A stretch of 64,000 nucleotides of DNA from JBFELU01 sp041572755 (GCA_041572755.1 JBFFRY010000009.1:10398-74397), one strand, 5' to 3'. Shown: positions 33,931 through 43,230, counted from the stretch's first letter. A program made the numbers and translations. The notes: generated from the letters alone by a model not told the origin.

Positions 33931-34653
33931 GTGGCCGAGATCCCGGGCCCTCGCGTGCCGGCTCGCCCGGCCTCCACCGTCATCGTGCTCCGGCCCTCGT
34001 CGGACGGTTTCGAACTCCTGATGGTGCGTCGGGCGGAACGCGCTGAATTCATGGGCGACGCCTACGTCTTCCCGGGGGGATCGGTCGACGACATCGACCG
34101 CGATGACCTGGCGCTCCGGGCCGTTCACTGGACCGGTGACCCCGAGGAGGCCCCGTGGCGGGCGGCCGCGCTGCGGGAACTCGTTGAGGAAGCGGGCCTT
34201 TCGATCGGAGACGGTCCGCTCTCCGTCACCGGCCTGGGGGCGGAGGTCTATGAGGCCGTTATCGCCACCGACTCCAGGCTCGATGCCTCCCGTCTGGCGT
34301 ATCTCTCGAATTGGGTGACGCCGGTGGGCCTGCCGAAGCGATTCGACACCCGCTTCTACGTCGCCATCGTCGAGGTCGGAACCGAGGCGGCGGCCGACGC
34401 CGTCGAGGTGTTCGATTCGGTGTGGGTCCGTCCGGCCGATGCATTGGCTCGGTCGGAAGAGTGGAAATTGCCGTTCCCCACGCGCCGACACCTCGAGTTC
34501 CTGACCGAGTTCGTTTCGCCGGAGTCGGTGATGGCTCACGCCGCGGACCTCGAGACCGTGCCGCGCATCGAGCCTCGCCTCTCGGTGGGGGACAATGGCA
34601 CCATCAGGGTTCTGCTTCCCGGGGATTCCGGCTACGAGGCGGCGGTGCGATGA
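33931..34653 (+). CDS. Nudix hydrolase (NUDT19-like)
   Basis: 240 aa. The Nudix box is split by an insertion as in the NUDT19/RP2 group: FPGGSVDDIDRDD, then about 20 residues, then AALRELVEEAGL (the REx2EE core). Human NUDT19 hydrolyses CoA and acyl-CoA; the substrate here is inferred only. It begins PASTVIVLRP and has the LLMVRRAERAEFMGDAYVFPGG N-terminal strand pattern. GTG start at 33931 directly behind TATATT. Its stop overlaps the MBL-fold gene, suggesting joint use. Confidence 0.82.
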   Translation: MAEIPGPRVPARPASTVIVLRPSSDGFELLMVRRAERAEFMGDAYVFPGGSVDDIDRDDLALRAVHWTGDPEEAPWRAAALRELVEEAGLSIGDGPLSVTGLGAEVYEAVIATDSRLDASRLAYLSNWVTPVGLPKRFDTRFYVAIVEVGTEAAADAVEVFDSVWVRPADALARSEEWKLPFPTRRHLEFLTEFVSPESVMAHAADLETVPRIEPRLSVGDNGTIRVLLPGDSGYEAAVR

Positions 34654-35456
34654 AGATCCAGAGGGTTCTCGCCCCCAATCCCGGCATCTTCACCGGGACG
34701 GGAACCAACGCCTGGGTGGGATCGACCGCAGGGCAAGCGGTGATCGTCGATCCCGGTCCACTGATCGACTCGCATCGGAAGGCCATTCTCAGGGCCCTCG
34801 GCGATCTCGATCCCGTCGCCGTTCTCGTCACGCACTGCCATCCCGACCACGCTCCGGCCGCCAACGGACTCGCCGCCGAACTCGGGGTCCCCGCCCTCGG
34901 TGGCTGTCCCGGCCCGGGTTTCAAGCCCGATCGGCTTCTGGTCGATGGTGATCGAATCGAGGTGGGAGACACCGTGGTCGAAGCGATCCATACGCCGGGC
35001 CATACCCCGTTCCACTTCTGCTACCGGGTCGACGCGTCGTTGTTCTCGGGGGATCACGTCCTGGGCGGCACCACCGTGATCGTGGAGCACATGTCGGACT
35101 ACCTGGAGTCTCTCGAGAAGCTGCGGGGAACGGGGCTCAAGCAGCTGTTCCCCGGGCACGGACCGATCATGCGCAACCCGGACGAGGTGCTCACCGAGTA
35201 CCTCGAGCATCGCCTCGAGCGTGAACGCCAGATCCTGGGTGCCCTGGCCGGGGGAGCGGCGACGATCGGGCAGGTGGTGGAGTTGGTCTATGCGGCGACG
35301 GACCCGGCGCTGTGGCCGCTGGCGGCACGTTCGGTGGGCGCCCACCTCCGCAAGCTGAAGGACGAGGGGCGGGTGGCCCTGCCCTTCGGGACGGATGATT
35401 GGGACGCGCCGATCGAAGTGGTGGCGGAGCCGCCGAAGGATCAGGGCTCCGAGTGA
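34650..35456 (+). CDS. Metallo-beta-lactamase-fold hydrolase (LACTB2-like)
   Basis: 268 aa. Metal motif VTHCHPDHAP (HxHxDH), further ligands in HTPGHTPFH, FSGDH and PGHGP; the C-terminal winged-helix-like domain (IGQVVELVYAATDPALWPLAARSVGAHLRKL) is that of the LACTB2 family, whose studied member is a single-stranded endoribonuclease. The ATG overlaps the Nudix stop (ATGA) and the next gene overlaps its own stop, so at least three genes are co-translated. Confidence 0.85.
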   Translation: MKIQRVLAPNPGIFTGTGTNAWVGSTAGQAVIVDPGPLIDSHRKAILRALGDLDPVAVLVTHCHPDHAPAANGLAAELGVPALGGCPGPGFKPDRLLVDGDRIEVGDTVVEAIHTPGHTPFHFCYRVDASLFSGDHVLGGTTVIVEHMSDYLESLEKLRGTGLKQLFPGHGPIMRNPDEVLTEYLEHRLERERQILGALAGGAATIGQVVELVYAATDPALWPLAARSVGAHLRKLKDEGRVALPFGTDDWDAPIEVVAEPPKDQGSE

Positions 35457-36682
35457 TCCGCCGCCTCGCCGGACTCGTGATGCTGACCGTCCTCATCGGC
35501 GGCGCGGTCGGTCTCCCGGCATGGGCCGAGGTCTCGGAGTCCGATGTTGCCGAAGCTCGTGATGAGCTTCGGCAGCTCACCACCCGGCTCTCCGAGGAAG
35601 TGACTCGCTACGAGCTGGCGGTCGTCGAGGAGCTCGAACTTCGGGATCGCCTCGACGAGTTGGTCGTGGACTTGGTCGGGCGCGAACAGGATTTGCTGCT
35701 GGCACAGCGGGCGGCCCTGGAGCGGGTGGCCGATATGTACATGTCGGCCGGGGCGGTGTCCTCGGGTGCCCTGGCGCTCGGTGAGATGGTCGAGATGCCG
35801 GCCCGCTTCGCCTACCTGGACTCGGTTGCCCAGACGGATCGCGCCGTCGTCATCCGGCTCGATGCCGCCCGGCGTGACTACCGGCAGCTCCAGGACCTGC
35901 TCGAAGAGGCCTTGACCCGCCAGGCGCTGCTGCGGGGCGACATGGAAGCGACCCTCGACGAGATCTACGCCGAACTCGAGGCCGCCAATGCCGAATATCA
36001 GGCGATCAAAGCCGAGTGGGAGGCACAGGAAGCAGAGCGCATCCGCCTGGAGGAGGAGCAACGGCAACTCGAGCTCTTCCTGTCGACGTCGACGACGTCG
36101 ACGACGACCACCGTGCCACCGACGACGAATCCCCCGACGACGACCACGGCGGCACCCGGTGAGACCACCACGACGGCACCGGGAGAACCCCCATCGATCA
36201 CCGGCACGACCACCACTCTGGCCGACGGGGACACGACGACGACCACCCAGCCACCCCCTCCCACGACCGTGCCGCCCGCCGATCCCGGTGTCAGGGTCTG
36301 CCCGGTCGACGGTGCAACGACGTTTCGGGATTCCTGGGGTGAGCCGCGGCCCGGCGGCCGGGGTCACGCCGGGACCGACCTGATGGCGGCCCCGGGAACG
36401 CCGCTCGTCGCCATCGAGTCGGGGGTGATCTGGTACATGTCGTGGCATTACGCAGGGGGCAACGGCCTCTACATCGACGGTGAATCAGGTGACCGCTGGT
36501 ACTACGCCCATCTCCAGGACTACGCACCCGGTATGGCCACGGGTGTGAGGGTGTCGGCCGGCCAGTTGGTGGGCTACGTGGGGAGCACCGGCAACGCAAG
36601 CACCCCCCACCTCCACTTGGGCTACCTCCCCGGCGCCGTCTCCTACGACAATCCCTACCCCATCGTCGCCGCCCTCTGCTGA
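35453..36682 (+). CDS. Secreted coiled-coil M23 endopeptidase with Thr-rich linker
   Basis: 409 aa. Signal peptide (LAGLVMLTVLIGGAVGLPAWA), a long coiled coil to about residue 210 rich in Glu/Leu/Arg, a Thr/Pro linker with repeated TTTT runs (about residues 210-280), then a LytM/M23 domain: SWGEPRPGGRGHAGTD (HxxxD), and HLHLG. EnvC/NlpD-like cell-wall hydrolase or amidase activator. GTG start at 35453 overlaps the previous stop. A paralogue with the same layout follows immediately. Confidence 0.9.
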   Translation: MIRRLAGLVMLTVLIGGAVGLPAWAEVSESDVAEARDELRQLTTRLSEEVTRYELAVVEELELRDRLDELVVDLVGREQDLLLAQRAALERVADMYMSAGAVSSGALALGEMVEMPARFAYLDSVAQTDRAVVIRLDAARRDYRQLQDLLEEALTRQALLRGDMEATLDEIYAELEAANAEYQAIKAEWEAQEAERIRLEEEQRQLELFLSTSTTSTTTTVPPTTNPPTTTTAAPGETTTTAPGEPPSITGTTTTLADGDTTTTTQPPPPTTVPPADPGVRVCPVDGATTFRDSWGEPRPGGRGHAGTDLMAAPGTPLVAIESGVIWYMSWHYAGGNGLYIDGESGDRWYYAHLQDYAPGMATGVRVSAGQLVGYVGSTGNASTPHLHLGYLPGAVSYDNPYPIVAALC

Positions 36683-36748
36683 ACGGCGGCCACGCGGGGT
36701 GGCCGTTTACCGTCACCCTTCGTAGACTTGGCGAACCGAGGGATTCAA

Positions 36749-37825
36749 GTGCGCAAGATCACGACGTTGCTATTGGCTGTCACCCTGGCGATCCCGGCGA
36801 CGGCAACGGCCGAGGTGACCCAGGAGGAGCTCGCGGAGGCGAATGAGAAGATCCGTGAGGTTTCGGCGCGTCTCGACGGCCAGATGGAAGCCCTCGACTC
36901 CATCGTCTGGCAGCGGCACTTCAACGAGGAGCGCATCGCCGCCCTGGAACGCCTGATCGCCGACACCGACCGTCAGCTCGTCCTCGCCGAGTTCGTCGCC
37001 AGGGAACGGGCGCTGATCATGTACATCACTGCGGGGACCGCCGGAGGCGAGTCGGTCATGAGCGTCGAGGCGATTGCCGAGGAGGGTGCCCGGATTGCCT
37101 ACCTGGATGCCCTTGCCGAGAACGACTACGACGCCGTGACCGATCTCGAGTACCTGCAAGCGGATCGGGAGCGCCTTCAGGAGGAGATCGACCTGCTGGT
37201 CGCGGATCAGGAGATGAGCGCCGCCCAGTTGGAGGTCGCCGCCGGGGAGGTCCTCGCCGAACTGGAGATCGTCAACGAGGAATACCAGGTGCTCTTCGAG
37301 CAGTGGCAGATCGAGGAGGCTGAGCGGCGTCGCCGGGCTGAGGAGGAGCGTCGCGCTCGGGAGGCGGCCGCGGCGGCCGCCGCGGCGGCGGCCACCGGCT
37401 ACACCAGCAGCGAAGGAATCCCCGCCCTGGGACGGTCGTGTCCTGTGGCCGGCCCCAACTCCTTTCGCGACTCCTGGGGGGAGCCCCGTCCCGGAGGCCG
37501 GTCCCACACGGGGGTCGACATCGTGGCGGCGATGGGCACCCCCCTCGTCGCCGTCGAGAGCGGTGTGGTTCGCCACCTCAACTTCCACTACGCCGGAGGG
37601 ATCGGGATCTACCTCTACGGCGACACCGGCGACATCTTCTATTACGCCCACCTTCAGGGCTACGGGCCGGGTATCGAGGATGGCCTGCGGGTCTGGCAGG
37701 GCCAGGTGATCGGGTACAACGGCGACACCGGCAACGCGGCAGTGCCGCACCTCCACCTGGGGTATCAGCCGGGTGGCGGCCGATTGACCAACCCGTATCA
37801 GTTGATGGTCAAACTCTGCCGCTGA
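36749..37825 (+). CDS. Secreted coiled-coil M23 endopeptidase (paralogue of upstream gene)
   Basis: 358 aa. Signal peptide (ITTLLLAVTLAIPATATA), coiled coil with MYITAGTAGGESV matching MYMSAGAVSSGAL in the neighbour, an Ala-rich linker (RAREAAAAAAAAAATG) instead of the Thr linker, and an M23 domain: SWGEPRPGGRSHTGVD and HLHLGYQPGG. Start is taken as the GTG at 36749, six bases after GAGGG; a TTG seven codons earlier is possible. The pair looks like a tandem duplication. Its last 17 nt overlap the Mrp gene on the other strand. Confidence 0.9.
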   Translation: MRKITTLLLAVTLAIPATATAEVTQEELAEANEKIREVSARLDGQMEALDSIVWQRHFNEERIAALERLIADTDRQLVLAEFVARERALIMYITAGTAGGESVMSVEAIAEEGARIAYLDALAENDYDAVTDLEYLQADRERLQEEIDLLVADQEMSAAQLEVAAGEVLAELEIVNEEYQVLFEQWQIEEAERRRRAEEERRAREAAAAAAAAAATGYTSSEGIPALGRSCPVAGPNSFRDSWGEPRPGGRSHTGVDIVAAMGTPLVAVESGVVRHLNFHYAGGIGIYLYGDTGDIFYYAHLQGYGPGIEDGLRVWQGQVIGYNGDTGNAAVPHLHLGYQPGGGRLTNPYQLMVKLCR

Positions 37826-38966
37826 CGGTCTCGTCGAGCTGATCGATGAGCAGCGCGATGCGTGCCGTGCATGTCTCGTCGGCGGCCGGAGGGACGAGTT
37901 CGATGATGCGTGTCGCAGCCGAGGCAATGGCCTGCGCCGAGGGTGCATCGGGATGGGAACGCACGACGGGGGTCCCCTCGTCCCCGGCGGCAACGACCTG
38001 GGGATCGAGGGGCACCTGACTCAGGAGAGGCACTCCCAGCTCGGCGGCGAGGGTCTGCCCACCGCCGGCGCCGAAGAGGTCGTAGTGGGTGCCGTCGGGG
38101 GCGGTGAATCCCGACATGTTCTCGATCACGCCGACGACCGGCATGTAGGAGCGGCGCGCCATGTCGGCGACCCGTGCGGCGACCTTCTGGGCGGTCCTCT
38201 GCGGTGTGGTCACCACGACCATCTCGGCCTGGGGGAGCAGTCGGGCGAGGGCCATCTGGATGTCACCGGTGCCGGGCGGCATGTCGAGGACCAGGTAGTC
38301 GAGTGTCTGATCCCAGGCGACATCGCGAAGGAATTGCTCCAACGCCTTGGAGAGCATGAGCCCTCGCCACATGAGGGCCTGTTGCTCGTCCTCCACGAGG
38401 AGACCAGTCGAGATCACCTGGATTCCCTGGGCCTCGGCCGGAACGATCTTGCGATCGTCGTCGGCGGCGAGGCGCCCCGACACCCCGAGCATCCGCGGCA
38501 CCGAGAAGCCCCAGATGTCGGCATCGAGGATCCCAACCCGATACCCGGCATCGGCGATGGCGAGAGCCAGGTTCACGCTCAGGGAGGACTTGCCGACGCC
38601 GCCCTTCCCGCTTCCCACGGCGATCACCCGGGTGAGCGGATTGATCATGGTCGGCTCGGCGTTCTCCCGGGCTTTGAAGCGGGCGGTGGCCATCAGGTCG
38701 GATCGCTGCTGCTGAGTCATGGCGACGACGTCGACCGCGACCGTGTCGACCTCCGGGAGGGATCGCACCTTGCGAACGATGTCGCCTTCGATCTGATCCC
38801 GCATCGGACAGGCGGCGATGGTGAGTGCGATGCCGATCCGGGCGGCGCCGTCGGCGAACGACACGTCGCGAACCATGCCGAGTTCGACGATGTCGGCTCC
38901 CAGTTCCGGGTCGACCACCCCGCGCAGAGCGGCTTCGATGTGGCTGATCACGTCCTGTGGCATCAC
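37809..38966 (-). CDS. Mrp/ApbC-type iron-sulfur carrier ATPase
   Basis: 385 aa: an N-terminal MIP18/DUF59 domain (LRGVVDPELGADIVELGMV) and a deviant Walker A P-loop GSGKGGVGKSS with LDADIWGFSVPRMLG and LDMPPGTGD. Most Mrp proteins carry a CPxC motif that holds a bridging cluster; here the matching part is MSGFTAPDGTHYDLFG, so both cysteines are absent. GTG at 38966 lies 6 nt after TACCGT (leaderless); ATG at 38963 is the next codon. Divergent from the HesB/IscA gene, which fits iron-sulfur assembly. Confidence 0.9.
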   Translation of the reverse strand: MMPQDVISHIEAALRGVVDPELGADIVELGMVRDVSFADGAARIGIALTIAACPMRDQIEGDIVRKVRSLPEVDTVAVDVVAMTQQQRSDLMATARFKARENAEPTMINPLTRVIAVGSGKGGVGKSSLSVNLALAIADAGYRVGILDADIWGFSVPRMLGVSGRLAADDDRKIVPAEAQGIQVISTGLLVEDEQQALMWRGLMLSKALEQFLRDVAWDQTLDYLVLDMPPGTGDIQMALARLLPQAEMVVVTTPQRTAQKVAARVADMARRSYMPVVGVIENMSGFTAPDGTHYDLFGAGGGQTLAAELGVPLLSQVPLDPQVVAAGDEGTPVVRSHPDAPSAQAIASAATRIIELVPPAADETCTARIALLIDQLDETVSGRV

Positions 38967-39051
38967 CAGGTCACGGTAGTGAGCACTATGGACATAGGAG
39001 AAACTATGGCATGGCCTTTGGTAACATCGCCGCTCGTCGACCCGGAGAGGT

Positions 39052-39411
39052 ATGCAGCAGATCTCAATCACTCCCCGTCGAGCCCAGCCCCGGGTGACGC
39101 TCACCGACGCCGCCGCGGGCAAGGTCGCCGAGCTGATCGAGCGCGAGGGCGACACCGCGCTGGTGTTGCGGGTTGGGGTGCGGCCGGGTGGTTGCTCCGG
39201 GTTCTCCTACGAGATGTTCTTCGACACTCAGACGGACGGCTCGGACATCATCTCCGAGTTCGGCGACGTTCGGGTGGCGGTCGATCCCCAGAGCATGGAG
39301 ATGCTCAATGGAGCTGAGATCGACTATCGCGACGGTCTCCAGGGTGCCGGTTTCCACATCGAGAACCCCAACGTGACCCGCAGCTGCGGCTGCGGGAACT
39401 CCTTCAGCTGA
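39052..39411 (+). CDS. HesB/IscA-family iron-sulfur insertion protein
   Basis: 119 aa A-type carrier. Conserved cysteines: GGCSGFSY in the middle and RSCGCGNSFS at the C terminus; VTLTDAAAGKVAELI is the usual N-terminal strand-helix. The ATG at 39052 has GGAGAGG close upstream. ErpA, IscA and SufA cannot be told apart from sequence alone; the divergent Mrp ATPase supports a role in cluster delivery. Confidence 0.92.
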   Translation: MQQISITPRRAQPRVTLTDAAAGKVAELIEREGDTALVLRVGVRPGGCSGFSYEMFFDTQTDGSDIISEFGDVRVAVDPQSMEMLNGAEIDYRDGLQGAGFHIENPNVTRSCGCGNSFS

Positions 39412-39519
39412 TCCCGGTTCTTTCCCGGCCGAGCAGCATCGGCGCTTCTCCCGGCGTCGGCTCCAGGCCGGCGTCGGTGCTCCGGTAGCCTGGCGGTGGT
39501 CGTTTCCCCGGGAGGCAGG

Positions 39520-39915
39520 ATGCGTAAGAAGGTTCCCGACGTTCCCAGCGGCGTGTCACCGATCGGCCCCTACTCGGTTGCGGTGACCGCCGGCGATTTG
39601 ATCTTCATCTCGGGTCAGGTCGCCTTGGATCCGGCGACGGATGCGCCGATCCGAGGCGACGTTCGAGCCCAAGCCGAGCGAGTGATGGAGAACATCGGTC
39701 TGGTGCTGGGTGACCTCGCGGTGGGGTTCGACGACATCGTGAAGACCACGATCTTCCTGGCCGACATCGCCGATTTCCCGCTGGTGAACGAGGTCTACGC
39801 CGGGTACTTCTCAGAGGCGCCGCCGGCCCGTTCCACGGTGCAGGTGGCCGGACTGCCGGGTGGGTTCCTCGTCGAGATCGAAGTCATCGCCGCCCGACCG
39901 GAGGAGGTCCTATGA
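39520..39915 (+). CDS. RidA family enamine/imine deaminase
   Basis: 131 aa, YjgF/YER057c/UK114 fold: SPIGPYSVAV, LIFISGQVALDP, DVRAQAERVMENI, VKTTIFLADIADF and the active-site Arg in PPARSTVQV. It hydrolyses reactive enamine or imine intermediates released by PLP enzymes. GGGAGG lies just before the ATG at 39520. The stop overlaps the ALDH7 start (ATGA), implying that the two act on the same pathway. Confidence 0.93.
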   Translation: MRKKVPDVPSGVSPIGPYSVAVTAGDLIFISGQVALDPATDAPIRGDVRAQAERVMENIGLVLGDLAVGFDDIVKTTIFLADIADFPLVNEVYAGYFSEAPPARSTVQVAGLPGGFLVEIEVIAARPEEVL

Positions 39916-41435
39916 ATCAGCAGCAGGTCTTCGCAGACCTGGGACTCGATGAGGTGAATCCGGGGGCCTTCGCCGGCGGGTGGATGGAGACGGCGGGTCC
40001 CGTGGTCGAGGTCGAGAATCCGACGACTGCAGCCCCGTTGGCTTCGGTGGCCACGGCCTCGGAGGAGGATTACGAGAAGGTCGTCGAGGCCGCGCAGGCG
40101 ACCTTCCGGGAGTGGCGGATGCTTCCGGCCCCGAAGCGCGGGGAGTACGTCCGTCGGATTGGGAACGCACTGCGGGACCACAAGGAGCCCCTGGGTGCTC
40201 TGGTGTCTCTCGAAATGGGCAAGATCGCCGCCGAAGGTGAAGGCGAGGTCCAGGAGATGATCGACATCGCCGACTTCGCCGTGGGCCTGTCCCGGCAGCT
40301 CTACGGGCTCACGATGGCCTCGGAGCGGCCCCGCCACCGGATGTATGAGCAGTGGCACCCGCTGGGGACGATCGGGATCATCTCGGCCTTCAATTTCCCG
40401 GTGGCGGTGTGGTCGTGGAATGCGTTCATCGCCGCGGTGTGCGGCGACACGATGATCTGGAAGCCGTCGTCACAGACACCGCTGACGGCCATCGCCGTCA
40501 CCCGCATCTGCGACGAGGTGATGGCCGGGTCCGGATTCGAAGGTGTCTTCAATCTGGTCGTCGGTCCGGGGCGGACCGTCGGGGAGGCGCTCATCAACGA
40601 CCGTCGAGTCCCGCTGATCTCGGCGACCGGTTCCTGCAACATGGGAGAGAAGGTCGGTACGGCGGTCGCCAAGCGGCTGGGGAGATCACTGCTCGAACTG
40701 GGCGGCAACAACGCGGTGATCGTCACCGACGACGCCGATCTCGATATGGTCACGAGGGCGGTGCTCTTCGGTGCGGTCGGCACCGCCGGCCAGCGGTGTA
40801 CGACGATTCGGAGGATGATCGTCGAGTCGGGAAACAAGGGCGACGCCGTCAAGCGACTCGTCGACGCGTACGGTCAGGTGCGGATCGGGGATCCCCTCGA
40901 CCCGGATGTGCTGATGGGGCCGCTGGTGAACGAACAGGCGGTGCACACGATGATGACCGCCATCGACCTGGCGACCCAGCAAGGGGGCACTGTTCTCCAC
41001 GGAGGCAGCCGGGTCGATGTTCCCGGTCTCGAGGGTCACTTCGTGGAGCCCACGATCATCGAGATCGATCGGGACGCACCCATCGTGCAGGAGGAGACCT
41101 TTGCCCCGATCCTCTACGTGATCGAAGCGAAGGACGTTCCCGACGCAATCCAGATCCAGAACGGTGTGAGGCAAGGCCTATCGTCGGCCATCTTCACCAA
41201 CTCGCTGGCGGCGTCGGAGCTCTTCCTGTCGCACGAGGGATCCGATTGCGGTATCGCCAACGTCAACATTGGAACGTCGGGTGCCGAGATCGGCGGTGCT
41301 TTCGGCGGTGAGAAGGAGACCGGCGGTGGCCGCGAGGCGGGTTCGGACTCGTGGAAGGCCTACATGCGCCGGCAGACGAACACGATCAATTGGAGCAGCG
41401 ATCTCCCGCTGGCTCAAGGAATCGAATTCGGGTAG
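39912..41435 (+). CDS. ALDH7-family aldehyde dehydrogenase (aminoadipate-semialdehyde type)
   Basis: 507 aa NAD-dependent dehydrogenase. ISAFNFPVAVWSWNAF with WKPSSQTPLTA is the antiquitin/ALDH7A1 signature; catalytic Cys in GTAGQRCTT, catalytic Glu in LLELGGNNAV, and the late GGAFGGEKETGGGREAGSDSW segment. ALDH7 enzymes oxidise alpha-aminoadipate semialdehyde (piperideine-6-carboxylate) in lysine breakdown. The overlapping RidA gene would suit an imine-forming pathway. Exact substrate inferred. Confidence 0.92.
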   Translation: MNQQQVFADLGLDEVNPGAFAGGWMETAGPVVEVENPTTAAPLASVATASEEDYEKVVEAAQATFREWRMLPAPKRGEYVRRIGNALRDHKEPLGALVSLEMGKIAAEGEGEVQEMIDIADFAVGLSRQLYGLTMASERPRHRMYEQWHPLGTIGIISAFNFPVAVWSWNAFIAAVCGDTMIWKPSSQTPLTAIAVTRICDEVMAGSGFEGVFNLVVGPGRTVGEALINDRRVPLISATGSCNMGEKVGTAVAKRLGRSLLELGGNNAVIVTDDADLDMVTRAVLFGAVGTAGQRCTTIRRMIVESGNKGDAVKRLVDAYGQVRIGDPLDPDVLMGPLVNEQAVHTMMTAIDLATQQGGTVLHGGSRVDVPGLEGHFVEPTIIEIDRDAPIVQEETFAPILYVIEAKDVPDAIQIQNGVRQGLSSAIFTNSLAASELFLSHEGSDCGIANVNIGTSGAEIGGAFGGEKETGGGREAGSDSWKAYMRRQTNTINWSSDLPLAQGIEFG

Positions 41436-41451
41436 TCCGGAGGACGGTTCG

Positions 41452-42513
41452 ATGCCGAGATTGTTGGTGCTCACCACGGTGCACCAAGCCGACGACACGC
41501 GGATCCGTGAGCGAACGATTGCGTCGCTGGCGGAGGATTTCGAGGTCGTCTACGCCACCAAGCCGCCCGCTCCTTCGCGGGGCGACGATCTCGAATGGAT
41601 CGGCTTGCGGGGTGGCCGGGTGAACCGCTGGTTCCGGGCCCTGCGGCTCCTGATGTCGCGCCGCTTCGACGTCGCCTCGGTGCACGATCCCGAACTGATC
41701 CCGGCGGCACTCCTCGCCCGATGGTTCCGTCGCCGTCGGATCGTGTTCGACGTTCACGAGCACGTGCCGGCGCAGATCCGACACAAGGACTGGGTGGCCC
41801 GGCCGCTGCGCCGCCCCCTTGCCCGGCTGGCGCATTGGTTCATGCGGTTGGCGGAGCGGTCGCTGACCCTGACGCTCGCCGAGGACGGCTACCACGTGCT
41901 CTTCCGAAAGCGTCATCCGGTCTTTCCCAACTACCCGCGGCGCGGCGCGCTCCCGGAGCCGATCGACTCGGATGGCTACCTCGTGTACGTCGGCGATGTG
42001 ACCGAGTACCGCGGGGCCACCCTGATGGTGGAGGCCGCCGGCTTGATGAAGCATCGGCGCCCGTTGCGAGTGGTGGGCCGCACCACCGACGAGATGGTCG
42101 CCCGGCTCCGAACACTGGCCGATCGGACCGGGGTGGAGCTTTACCTGCTCGGGCCGCGGCCCCATCCGGAGGCCATGGGCATCGCCGCCGGCGGCGTCGC
42201 CGGCCTGGGGCTGATGGCCGATGTGCCCAACAACCGCTGGTCGCAGCCGACCAAGCTGTTCGAATACCTCGGCGTGGGGATTCCGCTGGTGGCGTCACGA
42301 CTGCCGGGCATCGAGCAGGCGGTCGGCGACCTCGAGGCCGTGACGCTGGTCCCCACGGGCGATGCCACCGCAGTTGCCGAGGCCCTCGACGCCATCGTGG
42401 ACGATCCACTCATGCGAGAGGCCGCCCGCCGGCAGTCGGCGGCGCTCAGAGGGACTCTGATATGGCCGGACGAGGCGATTCGCCGGGTCTATGCGGAGGC
42501 GGCCGGGGTCTAG
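41452..42513 (+). CDS. Glycosyltransferase, GT4-like
   Basis: 353 aa GT-B fold. The N-terminal half has VLTTVHQADDTRIRERTI and FDVHEHVPAQIR, typical of capsular or lipopolysaccharide glycosyltransferases; the C-terminal half has YVGDVTEYRGATLMVEA, the donor-site region QPTKLFEYLGVGIPLVAS and LPGIEQAV. Acceptor and donor unknown. GGAGG is 8 nt before the ATG at 41452; 16 nt after the ALDH7 stop, perhaps on the same transcript although the functions seem unrelated. Confidence 0.85.
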   Translation: MPRLLVLTTVHQADDTRIRERTIASLAEDFEVVYATKPPAPSRGDDLEWIGLRGGRVNRWFRALRLLMSRRFDVASVHDPELIPAALLARWFRRRRIVFDVHEHVPAQIRHKDWVARPLRRPLARLAHWFMRLAERSLTLTLAEDGYHVLFRKRHPVFPNYPRRGALPEPIDSDGYLVYVGDVTEYRGATLMVEAAGLMKHRRPLRVVGRTTDEMVARLRTLADRTGVELYLLGPRPHPEAMGIAAGGVAGLGLMADVPNNRWSQPTKLFEYLGVGIPLVASRLPGIEQAVGDLEAVTLVPTGDATAVAEALDAIVDDPLMREAARRQSAALRGTLIWPDEAIRRVYAEAAGV

Positions 42514-42614
42514 GGGCTCGAGTTGCCTTCGGTGTCGGGCGGTCTTCGATCCGCTCGTGCCTCTCAGCAGCCACCGCACCGCGGCGGCCCTCGGACCGGT
42601 TCCGGCGCCGCGCC

Positions 42615-43082
42615 CTACTTCGTGAGGTCGGGCAGCGCCATCTTGGTGCGGTGCTCGAAGATCAGTGAGGTCTCGATGTGGGCCACCTCGGGAAGGGTGG
42701 TGAACCCGCTCACCGCCAGGTCGCGCAGATGATCGGCATCACGCACCACGACGTGGACCAGGAAGTCGTTGGGCCCGGTGACGTGGAAGAGGCCGATCAC
42801 CTCCGGCATCGACCCGGCATGGGCCCGGAAGGCATCGACCTCGGTCTCGGCGTGGCGGCGTAGGCGGATGGCGATCATCGCCTCGAGTCCGATGCCGAGA
42901 ACCGCCGGATCGACATCGGCATGGAAACCCCGAAAGACACCGGCCCGCAGCAGCCGCCCGAGCCGCTCCGATAACGTCGACGGGGCGATCCCGACTCGGG
43001 CCGCGATCTGTCGATTCGAGCTCCGTGCATCGTCCATGAGAAGGCACACGATCTCGCGATCTGTTCGGTCGAGGCGCATCAT
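42615..43082 (-). CDS. Lrp/AsnC family transcriptional regulator
   Basis: 155 aa: N-terminal HTH (LDRTDREIVCLLMDDARSSNRQIAARVGIAPSTLSERL) and C-terminal RAM/AsnC ligand domain (VIGLFHVTGPNDFLVHVVV, LPEVAHIETSLIFE). Proteins of this family sense amino acids. Start ATG at 43082 behind AAGGA; the next codon is also ATG. Divergent from the tyrosine phenol-lyase gene with 148 nt between, so it probably controls that gene in response to tyrosine or a related amino acid (inference). Confidence 0.93.
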   Translation of the reverse strand: MMRLDRTDREIVCLLMDDARSSNRQIAARVGIAPSTLSERLGRLLRAGVFRGFHADVDPAVLGIGLEAMIAIRLRRHAETEVDAFRAHAGSMPEVIGLFHVTGPNDFLVHVVVRDADHLRDLAVSGFTTLPEVAHIETSLIFEHRTKMALPDLTK

Positions 43083-43230
43083 GATCGGTTCCTTCCGAAC
43101 TTCCTTCGGTTGGTGATGCAGAGCCTAGGCGAAGTGCGGCAGAATTCCCTGAGAACCTGACGGATGGCCGGTCAAGAGATCCATCTGCCGATGAGACGTC
43201 GGTTCAGAGAACGCGAGGAAGGGAGCAGCC

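Noticed and set aside
33931..34653. Nudix gene as the NrtR repressor of nadABC
   Set aside because: It has an intact catalytic Nudix box with a NUDT19-type insertion and no C-terminal winged-helix DNA-binding domain.
36090..36270. Repeated ACGACG/TCGACG units, considered as a tandem repeat or CRISPR-like array
   Set aside because: They encode the Thr/Pro linker of the first M23 protein; there are no regular spacers.
39052..39411. HesB-like protein as a possible selenoprotein (some HesB proteins have Sec)
   Set aside because: All three conserved positions are ordinary Cys codons (GGCSG and CGCG).
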